From assembly GCA_022393335.1 (NCBI GenBank), contig JAJEKB010024911.1, positions 1-64,000 on the forward strand: a stretch of 64,000 nucleotides of DNA, given 5' to 3'. Shown one piece after another: positions 9,790 to 19,960 of the stretch (its first letter is position 1; each line of letters opens with the position of its first letter). Both the position numbers and the translations under genes were made by a program. The DNA is from Macrotrachela quadricornifera (lineage: Eukaryota; Rotifera; Eurotatoria; Philodinida; Philodinidae). The notes under the pieces are model-generated. The model made no database searches and was not told the origin of the DNA. It saw only the letters and a program-made list of their open reading frames with translations.

Positions 9790-11357
9790 ATGTCTCTTAT
9801 TGAAAAACTATTATCTGAAAAAGGAAAACCAATGGTCGTACATGCAGGTTATATTTACACTCAAGAACGAACTACAATAACAAAATTAATTTTTCGATGT
9901 CAAAATCGAAATTGTAAAGGTAATTAACAAAGCGCTGCTTTGATCTCATCAAAAGAAATATTTTTTTTAATTAAGCTCGATGTCACACAAACTTATCAAT
10001 GGATACTTTTCTTTCTCAACCAACAACACATAATCATGCACCCAATCCAGATCGTATTCCAGTTATTAAACTCCATAATGACGTTAAGCAACGTGCTGCA
10101 ACTACTGATGAACCAACAAGCTCGATTCTCCATTCTGCTTTAAGAACATTTCCTCTATCTGCCGCTGGTCAATTACCACGGAGTGACGTTATCACACAAA
10201 CAATTCGTCGACAGCGTACAACACCAGCAACTACTCCAAATGGTCATTTACCAGACAATTTAAGAAAAACTTATCGTGATGAAGATTTTTTATTATATGA
10301 AGATAATGAAATGATAATTTTTTCTACAAAAACTAATTTATCAATATTAAAACAATCAAAACATTGGTTCGCTGATGGAACGTTTAAAGTAAGTTACCAA
10401 TTAAGAAATTTACATCACTAATTAACGTTCTTTTAGGTTTGCCCTGATGACTTCTATCAATTATTTACATTACACGCTTTAATGTCATCAGTTGTTATTC
10501 CTCTTGTTTATGGTCTCTTAGTTGGTAAAAGCACTAAAGACTACAACAGCTTTCTCAAAAAAGTTCTCGAACAAGATGACTTTGATCCAGAATCAATTCA
10601 AACTGACTTTGAAAGTGGCACAATAAAATCAATTAAAGAATCACTTCCAAACGTGTCGCACAAAGGTACGATTTATATTAATTTCAATTTTTTATATTAA
10701 TTAATGTCTCTCTTAGGTTGTCTCTTTCATTTCGGTCAAAGTGTTTGGCGGTACGTTCAAGACAACGGCTTATCCAAAAAATATCAAGAAGATAACACTT
10801 TCCGAATGAATGTTAAAAAATTAATTGCTCTTGCTTTTCTTCCTGTTATTGATATCATCAAAGGATTTGATATAGTGGCTGCCGAATTCGATGATGATGA
10901 TGATACCGAAAATTTACTTAATTATTTTGAAAAAACTTGGATAGGTGAACCAAAAAGAAGAGGTAAAATTTTAATATTTAAATTAATTCTCTAAATGTAC
11001 TTTTACATAGGAGTTGGAAGAAAAAAACCATTATTTGATCACAAATTATGGAATATTTATGATCGCGTCATTGCAAATCTTCCTCGTTCCAACAACGCTG
11101 TTGAAGGATGGCACAACGCATTTGCCACTCGTGTTGCTATCTCTCATCCAACAGTGGCTAAATTAACTGAAAAAATTCGTCTAGAGCAATCAAAATTTGA
11201 AATTGATATTGCTCAAATTCTTCAAGGTCATGAACCAAAGCCAAAAAAAGCTTGTTATCGTAAGCGTGACGAACTCATTTCACGTTTGGTTCTTGGTTAT
11301 GACCAATTACAAATTGATCAATACTTAAAAAATATTTCTCCTAATATTTCATTGTAA
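9790..11357 (+). CDS. MULE transposase with FLYWCH domain (5 exons)
   Basis: Predicted join of 9790-9919, 9976-10388, 10437-10665, 10717-10962 and 11011-11357 gives 454 residues; all four introns are 48-56 bp with GT...AG ends. An in-frame ATG at 9697 would add 31 residues. I chose 9790 because the FLYWCH domain begins just after it. Domains: FLYWCH zinc-binding (GYIYTQER..., C-x4-C in FRCQNRNCK, then CHTN and HNHAP), followed by a MULE catalytic core with three acidic residues in FADGTFK, TDFESG and NNAVEGWH, and the CH pair in GCLFHFGQ. It cuts and pastes the element by a DDE mechanism. The reading frame is unbroken. The related copy at 31101-32592 ends in the same NLSL/NISL-stop motif. Confidence 0.9.
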
Positions 11358-11456
11358 ATTCAATCAATTTTCTCACTTTTCTTTCATTTTGTATGTTCTC
11401 AATTTTTCAATAAAATTTCTAAACTAATTAACACTTATCTCTCTTTCTTTCATAAT

Positions 11457-11593
11457 AGAGAAGCATGCGACGACGTCTTATGCGATTAATTGAATACGCG
11501 ACGAATTGAATATGCGACTAATTGAATATGCGACGAATTGATTGCGACGAATTGAATGCGACGAATTGAGCGGCGACGAATTGACTGTCCACC
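11457..11593 (-). repeat. Right TIR of MULE
   Basis: Reverse complement of the left arm: GAAGCATGCGACGACGTC, then repeated GCGAC(G/T)AATTG cores, ending in GTCCACC. Compared with the left arm it differs at the outermost eight bases and at a few sub-repeats. Confidence 0.9.
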
Positions 11594-11602
11594 AAAGAAA
11601 AT
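11594..11602. repeat. Target-site duplication, right (AAAGAAAAT)
   Basis: Identical 9-mer to 9288-9296, directly flanking the MULE. Confidence 0.85.
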
Positions 11603-12142
11603 ATAAATTGGAGAGAAACTTTTTCTTGATAGAAGTAGTTTAAAATCCTCGAAAGACCTATCTATTGAGCATTGCTCAATATCATATATTAAAATAGTGA
11701 TAGAAAAAATACAAAGATTTCTTGTTCTGTAGTGGTCTTTTCTCATATCCATTGTTTCATTGAAATCGAGATAAAAAATATTTATATCTCATCCACAAGA
11801 TAGTATATTTCTTGAAGTTTTATTTCATATAATTTTGAACAGTGTTCTATCGAACGAGTACGCAGATCCACTCTAAAAATGTTGTCTCTCTTACTTTCAT
11901 TCTCACTATTAATAATAGTCATTTTGTCTGTTTCATGTAATAGCCCTAAAGAAAATTTTTGATGTTTCAGTGCAAGATTTTTAAAAGGTATGATCAGGAT
12001 CCTGTCAAAATCTCAAAATTGAGAAAATGAAGGCTTTTTGTTCTCATCTTTTAGAATGTGATTGGAATTCCTCGAAGATTTTGTCCAGTATCATGACAGG
12101 ATCTTTGTAGAATTGAACTAGGTTTTCTTCAGAATGGCATTA
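11603..12142. other. Intergenic; holds an orphan signal-peptide-like ORF
   Basis: Flank of the MULE. The only item of note is a short plus-strand frame at 11879-11962, annotated separately. Other frames are short and motif-free. Confidence 0.4.
11879..11962 (+). other. Possible orphan first exon encoding a signal peptide
   Basis: The ATG opens 27 codons beginning MLSLLLSFSLLIIVILSVSC, a textbook hydrophobic secretion signal, then stops. A potential donor (TTCAT|GTAATA) lies within it. No plausible downstream exon was found; the next 2.5 kb is a nest of transposable elements. It may be the first exon of a gene broken by those insertions, or chance. Confidence 0.3.
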
Positions 12143-12539
12143 GGTTCTTAGCAGTAGTTACAGAATGCCTACCAAGCAGAATTTAGAATTTTGTACACTT
12201 ATGCATTGTTTCTATTTAATTTTGTTTCTCTCATACTTACATAACATTCTATAAGATTCTATTTGATAAAGTTCTACTATTATCTTGATTCTGGTTAGAA
12301 TTTGTTGACAATTATCAAAAGACAGGATACGTAATCTGATATACATGAATTGAGTTGCATATAGTATGTCTGTGGAATAGAATCCTGAATGAAATTCTGC
12401 TGTAGTTTCAAAATTCTCAACGGAATTCTGTGTTGTGTATTATTATATGCATGAAATCAAATGATATCATATAGTATGTGTGTGTATTAGAATTCTGAAT
12501 AAGATTCTGCTGTTATTTGAAAATTATCTACAGAATTCT

Positions 12540-12547
12540 GTTCTATA
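12540..12547. repeat. hAT target-site duplication, left (GTTCTATA)
   Basis: Identical 8-mer at 14032-14039. Confidence 0.85.
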
Positions 12548-14031
12548 CAGAGTTATCCACAGGACAGGACGGCCCTGTCGTGTCTTGCTGCCCTGCCCTG
12601 ACACAGGGCAGGACAATATTTATTTTTCAGTCTTGCCCCGTAATGTTGTAAGGCAGTACAGCAGGACAGGGCAGGGCAACCGATTTTGCCCTGCTATTTT
12701 CATATATTTTCTGATAAAAAAATTTTTGGTCCAAAACGTAAAAACAGAGCTATGAGTAATGTTGCGATCAATTTTTATATGCAACTCTTTTCTTGTACTA
12801 ACAAGATTAGCTGAAACGGAAACAATGAGAGAAATAAAAATAATGGATAACAGAAATACGATAATGATTTTTCACTTACACCATAGAATCAAAACATGTT
12901 AATCAACTGTTATTCTTATAGACTTGCGAAATATATTCTATTTTAAATTACAAAGTATTTCCTTTATAATCTTGATAATGCTATTGAAATAGCGAAATAT
13001 TTCCACCATTGAACAAAATTTTATACTGTATAATTAAATTTTACTAGTAAAATATTGGGAAATACAGCTACTGCTAGAAATATAAAGTGTTACTTAACAA
13101 AAGATTATTGATGGAACACATAAACTAGTCTATTTCTTTATTTCAATGTGAAAAGGATGTTGAAAGCTCGGTATGATGCAGCTGGACTAAAACTGCATTA
13201 TTTTAAGCCCTCCTTAAAAAAGTTGATTTTTCGAAAAAAAGTCGTAATTGAGTCTTTGTTATAGAAAGATGCGTTGAGGTCTCCTTTTTCAGAATATTTA
13301 TGATTTTTCGAAAAGGAAACAGATTTTGACGAATGTATAGGTCAAAATTTAGACCCACTAGCATGTTTTCCGAGTATTATTCGAGCTTCTTTTACATTTT
13401 TCTCAAAATCGATTTTTGGAGCATACCGTTTCCGCGGGCAAGGATTCCTTGATAATGACTCAATATAAAAGGAATAATTTTTTTCTCCTATATAGGGGAC
13501 AGTTAGGGTTAGGAGTTAACAGGCTCCGACTTTTGAATTTCTCTTTTGATGAAATAAAAAGCTTAGATATTCTATATTTATGAGTGCTTTGAATTTGTCA
13601 ATTTTTGGAAAAACTTTTTTTAAAAATCAAATAAAGGGAAATTCAAAAATTGGAGCTTGTTGAGTCTTAGCCCTAAGGGTGCTCTCCAATCTAAAAACCA
13701 TCCCAAAATGATTAGTTAGTAACTCCATTGTGAAATCCTTGCCCGCGTAAGGGGTATTGAATTGACTAGAACTCATGCATTTCTTTGAGATTTGGGGAAG
13801 ATATTTTCAGTATAATCTATTCTAGCTAAGGCTAACATTCTCTGAAGTTTGAAATGGGAATAGAAAATAACAAAGTTCGTTTCTGAGAGAGAAGACCTTA
13901 AACTGATTTGCAATAAAAGTTTTTCCTTGTCTTGCAGAGCACCCTGTCCTGTCCTGCCGTGAAAGTAGGATAGAGCAGGGAGGAGGAGGCGGCAGGGCAG
14001 GGCAAAAAAAAGTGCCCTGTAGACACCTCTG
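12548..14031. mobile_element. Non-autonomous hAT-type element with 8-bp target duplication
   Basis: The ends are imperfect inverted repeats: CAGAGTTATCCACAGGAC on the left and, reverse-complemented, CAGAGGTGTCTACAGGGC on the right. CAGAGGTG is the typical hAT terminus. GTTCTATA is duplicated exactly at 12540-12547 and 14032-14039, the 8-bp size expected for hAT. Both subterminal regions are packed with GC-rich GGGCAGGGC/GCCCTGCCC motifs in both orientations, a sharp contrast to the AT-rich surroundings. No transposase is encoded. A second inverted-repeat element sits inside. Confidence 0.85.
13423..13757. repeat. Small inverted-repeat element nested in the hAT
   Basis: Arms run inward from ATACCGTTTCCGCGGGCAAGG (13423 onward) and its imperfect reverse complement CCTTGCCCGCGTAAGGGGTAT (ending 13757). 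They pair again further in: TAGGGTTAGGAGTTAACAGG near 13505 against the complementary stretch near 13660-13675. The arms are about 80% alike by eye. This is a foldback structure, either an independent MITE insertion or an internal palindrome of the hAT. Confidence 0.6.
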
Positions 14032-14039
14032 GTTCTATA
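14032..14039. repeat. hAT target-site duplication, right (GTTCTATA)
   Basis: Identical 8-mer at 12540-12547. Confidence 0.85.
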
Positions 14040-14568
14040 TTTTGTGTGGAAGGAAGTGGTATATCTGGTAAGATAGAATTCTGAACAAAATTCTGCTGTA
14101 GTTTCAGAATTATCTACAGAATTTTGTGTTGTGTATTATTATATGCATGAAATCAAATGATATCATATAGTATGTGTGTGTATTAGAATTCTGAACAAAA
14201 TTCTACTGATTATTAAATGATTAAATTGTATTAGTTTGTTTTTGTTTTGAATCGACAGTTACTATCGTAGACTAGCGTGGATGTTTTGTTTGAACGATGA
14301 CATGAACTTCTTATACATCTTTTCTTTATTCTGAATAAAATTGTGTTGTTTTCTTTTTAAGAAAGAATTTTGTTTTCTTCTGATGGAAATAGAATTCTGT
14401 TAAAAATCTGCTTTAGTTTTTGAATTCTAAGCAGAATTTTGCATTTGGAAGAAGCGCTTAGAGCGAATGAAGTTCGCTTACAGTCAATTCATTGCCTAAT
14501 ATAAACAAGTCTACAAAATTCTGGATTCTGCTTGGTAGGTATTCTGCAGCCTCTCGTTCTTAGCAGGA

Positions 14569-15000
14569 TTTTCTAAATAAAATATTAGAGAAATGAACAC
14601 ATAGAGTATTGATTTCTAGACCTACAGTTTACATATCGATCAGCTTATGCAAACTGAATGTATCATATTATACTATACAGAGGTGGGCAAGTACGGTCTT
14701 TCTCGAGTACGAGTACACACGTCTAAAAGCGCAAATACAAATTTTACTAACGGTTGCAGGAAAAATATGCCCTGCTTATGTTTCCAGCAGAGTATTGAAA
14801 TAAATAACAGTCAAAACATTCTTTTAACTACCTTTTATTGTCAAATTTCAAGAAGAAAAATTATAACAGTATTGATTATATTTTAAGAAAGTAAACAAAC
14901 GTTTTTGCCAGTTAATTTTTGCTCGCTGTGAGTGTGTAACAAAATCAAACAAAGAAAAAAGCATGTTTTATTGAAACACTTGTTCCCGATAACTTCGCAC
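14569..15000. other. Intergenic; candidate hAT end at 14688
   Basis: ACAGAGGTGGGCAAGTACGG begins near 14687, with the palindromic GAGTACGAGTAC just after. CAGAGGTGGGCAA is a common hAT terminus. No matching inverted end was found in the window, so it is probably a truncated remnant. Nothing else was recognised. Confidence 0.35.
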
Positions 15001-16080
15001 GATACCGGTCCGAAGCCCGGCGTCCCGAAAGGGAAGAAGGAGGGTTGAGCGTAGGGCTAGCAACCCTACCTCGTAAAAAAAAACTTCCGCTACTGAATCA
15101 TTTGTCAACAATTACACTGACTCTCCAAGGATGGAAATTATGATTGGTTACAGACAAAGTTTGAATAGGAGAGCTGTCACCATGATGCCTCCATTCTTGA
15201 AGGTCAAAAAACAATACCGCATCGGATTCTGGAAACATAAGAACATTGCTACAAACAGGAAAACTTGCCCAGGTCTCCAAAGAAATGGACATCTACTCGA
15301 TCAATATTTTTGGCTTAAGTGAGTGTAGATGGTCAGGAAACGGAAAATTTATACTAGGGTCAGAAAACAAAGTTTTACTATTCTCTAGAATTCTCAAAGG
15401 GGGTCAAGAAGGAGTGGGCCTCCTTTTCGATAAGATCACTAATAAATGTTTAATAGAATATGAACCAATAAATGGAAAAATATTAAGAGCACGATTCCAA
15501 ACAAAATATTTTAAATTAACCATCATACAAACATATGCTCCAACTGAAGAGCATAATGAAGAAACAGAAGAGTTGAATTACGAACAATTACAACAAATAT
15601 GTCAAAAAGTACCTAAACATGACTTATTAATCGTCATGGGGGATTTTAACGCAAAAATCGGAAATAATAACAAAGATTACGAAGACATATTGGGTAAACA
15701 CACAACAGGTGTGTTAAATGACAACGGACAACGATTAATTGATTTCTGTCAATTGAATGAACTTGTCCTTGGCGGTTCATTATTTCAGCATAAAGACATT
15801 CAAAAAGTCATGTGAACTACACCAAATAGTCTAATTAAAATCAGATTGATCACTTCTGCATACAACGCAAGTTTAGACGTTCATTACTTGACGTTCGAGC
15901 ATATCGAGGAATCGATATCATCAGCGATCATCAGTTACGTATTGCAAGAATGGAAATAAGGCTCAAATCAACAGCAAGAAGGAATTCAGCACAAATAAAG
16001 AAATTGAATATTGTAAAATTAAAAGGTTCTGAAACATCAAATACATTCAAAGAAGAACTAAGAAATAATCAATATACATG
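15001..16080 (+). pseudogene. Non-LTR retrotransposon relic: endonuclease domain
   Basis: Reading plus-strand frames with shifts near 15240 and 15810, a LINE-type apurinic-like endonuclease is visible. An RIGFWN(I/K)RTLLQTGKLAQVSKEM-like start is followed by FGLSECRWSGNGKF (catalytic Glu), QTYAPTEE, LLIVMGDFNAKIGN (catalytic Asp/Asn), NGQRLIDFC, then an IDH....RRSLLDVRA(Y/F)RG and SDH(Q/H)L(R/L)IA tail in another frame. The order and wording match RTE/CR1-like endonucleases of the 'craniofacial development protein 2-like' class. A GC-rich leader (15001-15070) with a GGGTTG...CAACCC hairpin precedes it. The reverse transcriptase is missing and frames are broken, so this is a 5' fragment and a dead copy. 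Confidence 0.85.
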
Positions 16081-17940
16081 ATGCTTTGAACTATATCGAT
16101 CTTTTTAGTGTTTCAGACTTATCACGTCAAATACTACTCATAAATTGGATATAACAAAAAAAATGATTCTCATTGATTGTGAAATAGAAAATTTATGTGA
16201 ATCATATAAAAATGCAAAAGAGACATTCGTACATCTTCAAACAAATTCCTATATCGAAAGACTGATAGCAGACTCTTTCTTTTAGTGTTATTTCTTACTT
16301 TTTGTTCATTTGGCGATACTTAACATTAAATAACAATCCGCTGAGAGAAATTGTCACTAAATGAATATCTGACGATTGATAAAAATTAGATTTTTTTGTT
16401 ATCTTTCTCGACTTTCTCTCTGTGCAAAAGATGTATTTCTTTTGAGAAGAAGCTGATCATAAATTATATATGATTGCTGTATACAACGATTTCAAGCAAT
16501 TACGTGTGAAAATATAGATAGGCTTTTATGGAATGTCAGATATGTGCATTGAAATAAACTCAAGCATCATCGATTTTGAACATTCTAAGACTGTTTTAAA
16601 TTAATTTTATAGAGAGTATGAACTTTTTAAAACAGTATAGAAGAGGAAGAGATATTCAGATTTACTTGAAAAAGTACAATATGCTGTTCATGAAGATATA
16701 CAAATTCGATTTTTGCTACAGTATTTGAGATATTTATCTACATATATAATGAGTTTTGTAAATAGTCATTTCTATAGAAATAGAAATTTCAAAACGATAT
16801 GACTGAAAAAATGCTGATTTTTGTGTTAATCAATAACGAAAAGGCATATTCTATATGTCTTTTTCTTTGCATATTCTGCACAACTTTTAATCTAGAGATC
16901 GTTTTTGAATAAATTGCCATAAAATAATAAATCCTTTATTTATAAATACGTACATTTAACTGTGGACTCCAATCGTTATATTATCTATATTCAACAATAT
17001 GCTTCTCTAACTGAAACTTCTATATTCAAATTCCCTTTTTAGTCTCATGAATAAGATCTGACGTGGAATATTTTACTTTCACATAAGTATGTTATTTGAA
17101 AAATAAGAAAAACAGTTCCATTCGATAACTTTTAGGCTTTTATACAGTCATTTTTAATGACATACAATGGTTTCATGGACGAACTGTTTTCCAGTTCCAA
17201 CAACGGTATTCATTAATGATTAAGAAGCAAATACGTTAAATATGGTCTAATTTTTACTAATCATAATTATCGTTCATTGGGTGCAAAAAGTGAAAAATGA
17301 AATTTACTGTTCATACCCTTCCAATACTGTGTAGGTTTTCATTAAGAGCAAAAAAAAAATTATTGGCTTTAGAAGTAGAGACACACGTACAAATATAGTG
17401 TACGATGAATTAATTCAAAATCTTTTCCACTGTTATTGTTTCGTCATATATTAGGAATGCGAAGAACACAAGAATATACTAAAAACAAGATAAAGATCAC
17501 AGGAATCAAAGAGTAATAAATTTCTCCTTCGCACAACATGACACAGTATTGTGATCACATTATTAAATCAATAAAATGACGACTCATAAATTGTCATCAT
17601 GTGAGAAAACTTTAATACTTCTACCAAATAATTATCTGTCTATAGTAAATGAAACTTGGTCCTGTGGACTTGATTTGTATGGGTTAGCAGCATAACAGAA
17701 TGGGAATCTGAGGTATTTTTAACAACTAAGTTGTATGATACTAGATTAGCAATGCTTTCATGATTTTAAACTCATTGAAGTTGGTGGAACGGATGTATTT
17801 ACTTGTCTCGCAAAGGACAACTAATGAACTCATAGTTTTCCATAGAATAGTCAGATGAATATAAAACTTGACTGAATCAACGAATCTGACATGATTTCAT
17901 TAGAATTCCTTTTATTTCTAATTGAGAAACTCTAGTCTTA
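16081..17940. other. Gene-poor AT-rich stretch
   Basis: No domain, RNA gene or clear repeat was recognised. The first 200 bp may be a further worn tail of the LINE relic. Confidence 0.4.
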
Positions 17941-17957
17941 CTTTCTCCTATTAATAA

Positions 17958-18833
17958 TCAATACTGACCTGGAAATTTAATTTGGCTGGTTTGTTTGTTT
18001 GATACGATTTGATTTTGAACTGGTTGCGGTGTAACTTTGATTTCTTCGGCTTTTGGTACCGATTCAATTCCAGATTTGCTCTTGGATAAAACCACTGCCG
18101 GTGGTACAGAGACTGGCTCAAGAAGAAAATACGGTGGGTTTGTTTCCTGCAGTTGTATAATATGAAGTCCATGACCAGAGTCGAGATAGGACTTGACGAT
18201 GAATTGTCTGGCGGGTAACAGGAGAATTTCATCTTCTTGCTGTATAAATGAATGATTTTTAATATCTTTACCACTATGACAATCTATTTGAAATAGAGTT
18301 CGGGTTCCTGTTTTACCAAAAAATGCTTCAGATTCGAGCACTTTGATAGATGACGTGCATGATGAGAATCCCCACCAAATGAAGGCTTTATCTATCGGAT
18401 ATTGTACCTTTAAATCTTCTTTGATTCCTCGAACGACAAATCGACGTTCGGATGGAAGACGAGCTAATGCTGTCAATACAAGTCGTAAATACAAAAACCA
18501 GGGGACTAGTTTTTGTCTTTGTTCTGAGCGTAAAGTTGTGTTCAGAATAACGTACAGAGAATGTTCATGTGGCATAGATTCGTACGTATAAAGCATGATT
18601 GAAGCAGATTCATCACTTGTTAGACCATCTTCTGGTTTATTACAGTTTTGCTTGACTATATATACGTTGCGTTCGATTTTTAGTACTATGTCAACAAGAG
18701 GTTTTACTGCTTCTTCGAGTGATACAATTGGCATATTCTCATAACCTTCAATTGGTGCCAACATTCGTTTCGGTAGTATACCAAAATCCGCGAAGCGAAG
18801 AGCAGACTGGTTTTCAACTTTACTATAAGCCAT
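17958..18833 (-). CDS. Arginine-type mono-ADP-ribosyltransferase (ART, R-S-ExE)
   Basis: A 291-residue protein with all catalytic signatures of the ecto-ART-like (R-S-E) fold: Arg135 in FVVRGIK, the Ser motif in FIWWGFSSCTSS (Ser157/158), and the ExE turn Glu200-Asp201-Glu202 in QQEDEILLLPARQF. The ExE arrangement predicts transfer of ADP-ribose from NAD+ to arginine. The N-terminal 100 residues (MLAPIEGYENMPIVSLEEAV..., SDESASIMLYTYES) match the regulatory segment common to bdelloid members. No signal peptide or membrane segment is visible, so a cytosolic role is likely. The C-terminal 70 residues are low-complexity, rich in Lys, Ser and Pro. The ATG directly follows an acceptor-like TTTTAG, so a 5' exon is possible. 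Near the stop, CCAG|GTCAGT is a good donor, so a 3' exon cannot be excluded. The frame is intact. Confidence 0.88.
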   Translation of the reverse strand: MAYSKVENQSALRFADFGILPKRMLAPIEGYENMPIVSLEEAVKPLVDIVLKIERNVYIVKQNCNKPEDGLTSDESASIMLYTYESMPHEHSLYVILNTTLRSEQRQKLVPWFLYLRLVLTALARLPSERRFVVRGIKEDLKVQYPIDKAFIWWGFSSCTSSIKVLESEAFFGKTGTRTLFQIDCHSGKDIKNHSFIQQEDEILLLPARQFIVKSYLDSGHGLHIIQLQETNPPYFLLEPVSVPPAVVLSKSKSGIESVPKAEEIKVTPQPVQNQIVSNKQTSQIKFPGQY

Positions 18834-18839
18834 CTAAAA

Positions 18840-19960
18840 GTGGAAAATATGTAAAACATATTTATTTTACATATAATATCCTTAAATTCGGTGATATAGT
18901 AAACGATTCGCATAGGAGGAACTATCTAATGGATCATATTAGATGTTACTGAACAGACAACAAACGTCAAAGTCAGACGTTTACCATTGGAAGACGTTAA
19001 TGAAACATAATATCTTAATAGGCTGAGGCGACTAGAAACTTATTCATCAAATCATCATTCATTGTATTAAATAGTTCTATGGAACATTTGGAGAAGTGAA
19101 ACACCAAATATACCGGAAATCTATATTTTTTTGCGTGAAAAACACAGAGAAGCAAGTGAGATGTAGGTTCAGATCTTGTCTTTTTAGTTCTTCTCATTAT
19201 GATCCATTTGAAAATAGAATTTTCATTTGTATTTATTGATTGAATAAATATTAAATTAAAATTATTGAGCTTTGTCGATGTGGAAAAGGGGGAACTTTTT
19301 AATTTATTCTCTTCGAAAAATCTGTGTTCTTCTCCAAGAGCCTGAATTTCAATTACCTGCCTTGGTATAACTTAAACTCAATTGATGTTAGAATAATCGA
19401 ACATATTCGATCAATGAATGATAGTTTTTCAATACTTTAAATATATGGAACCATTATTTAAAAAAATTCAAGACTAAATCATAAAACTTTTTGTGAATTT
19501 TGTAATTGTGGCCTCATATCGATTCGAACTCAAAAACGGAAATGTCATCAAATGTTTCAATATATACAATGATTCCTTGTCATTTTTCACTTTCGAGACT
19601 CACAAAAGAACATTCTTGGGTGCTCATCCGCTTTAAAAGTAATGCTACGCATCTTGTAGAACTTGATATATTCTGTCTGTCATAAGAAAAGGACTTGTAC
19701 TCTTTCTTGTTTCTGAGAAGATTGAAAAATTTTAGTGTTACAGCAATAGAAACTATCCTATCAAAAAAAATTATTACTATCTCAATCAATCTAAATTGAC
19801 ATGAGCTGAGATTTCCTTCATATGTATTAATGCTCACATTATAGATAATATGAAACTTTGAGTCTAAATAACTTTAAAGAGGCAGGTTGTTACCAAAATT
19901 TATTTTAATTCTTCTGTCTTTATGTTCATAGCAATACTTATATTGTAACCTAAACATATC
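18840..19960. other. Intergenic stretch, no supported gene
   Basis: Short open frames on both strands show no domain, hydrophobic pattern or splice support. Confidence 0.4.

Larger units (their letters stand above)
9297..11593 (+). mobile_element. Mutator-like (MULE) DNA transposon, apparently complete
   Basis: The element is bounded by a perfect 9-bp duplication AAAGAAAAT (9288-9296 and 11594-11602), the target size typical of Mutator elements. Its ends are long inverted repeats of about 125-135 bp built from tandem sub-repeats. Between them lies one transposase gene in five exons with no stop or frameshift. Perfect target duplication, intact coding and near-identical arms point to a recent insertion and a possibly active copy. 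It lies upstream of, and on the opposite strand to, the NHL gene. Confidence 0.92.
12143..14568. mobile_element. Foldback/MITE-like element split by a hAT insertion
   Basis: The ends are inverted copies. On the left (12143-12204) the sequence runs GGTTCTTAGCAG...CAGAATGCCTACCAAGCAG...; the right end (14505-14568) is its reverse complement with some differences. The interior is rich in CAGAATTCTG-type palindromes. A roughly 70-bp block (tgtgttgtgtattattatatgc...) occurs on both sides of the hAT insertion, near 12430-12500 and 14130-14200, as a direct repeat. Without the hAT element the host element would be about 940 bp. No coding region was found, so it is non-autonomous and of uncertain superfamily. 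Confidence 0.65.

Noticed and set aside
11486..11752. Minus-strand 88-codon frame ending in Arg-Ile repeats
   Set aside because: Its second half is the MULE right TIR read through. Its first half was tested as a first exon for the NHL gene, but the phase does not match.
18343..18952. Plus-strand frames across the ART gene
   Set aside because: Antisense shadows of a well-supported coding sequence.
19516..19545. GAGTTCGAATC-like T-loop on the minus strand
   Set aside because: No acceptor stem, anticodon arm or D-arm could be arranged around it; not a tRNA.
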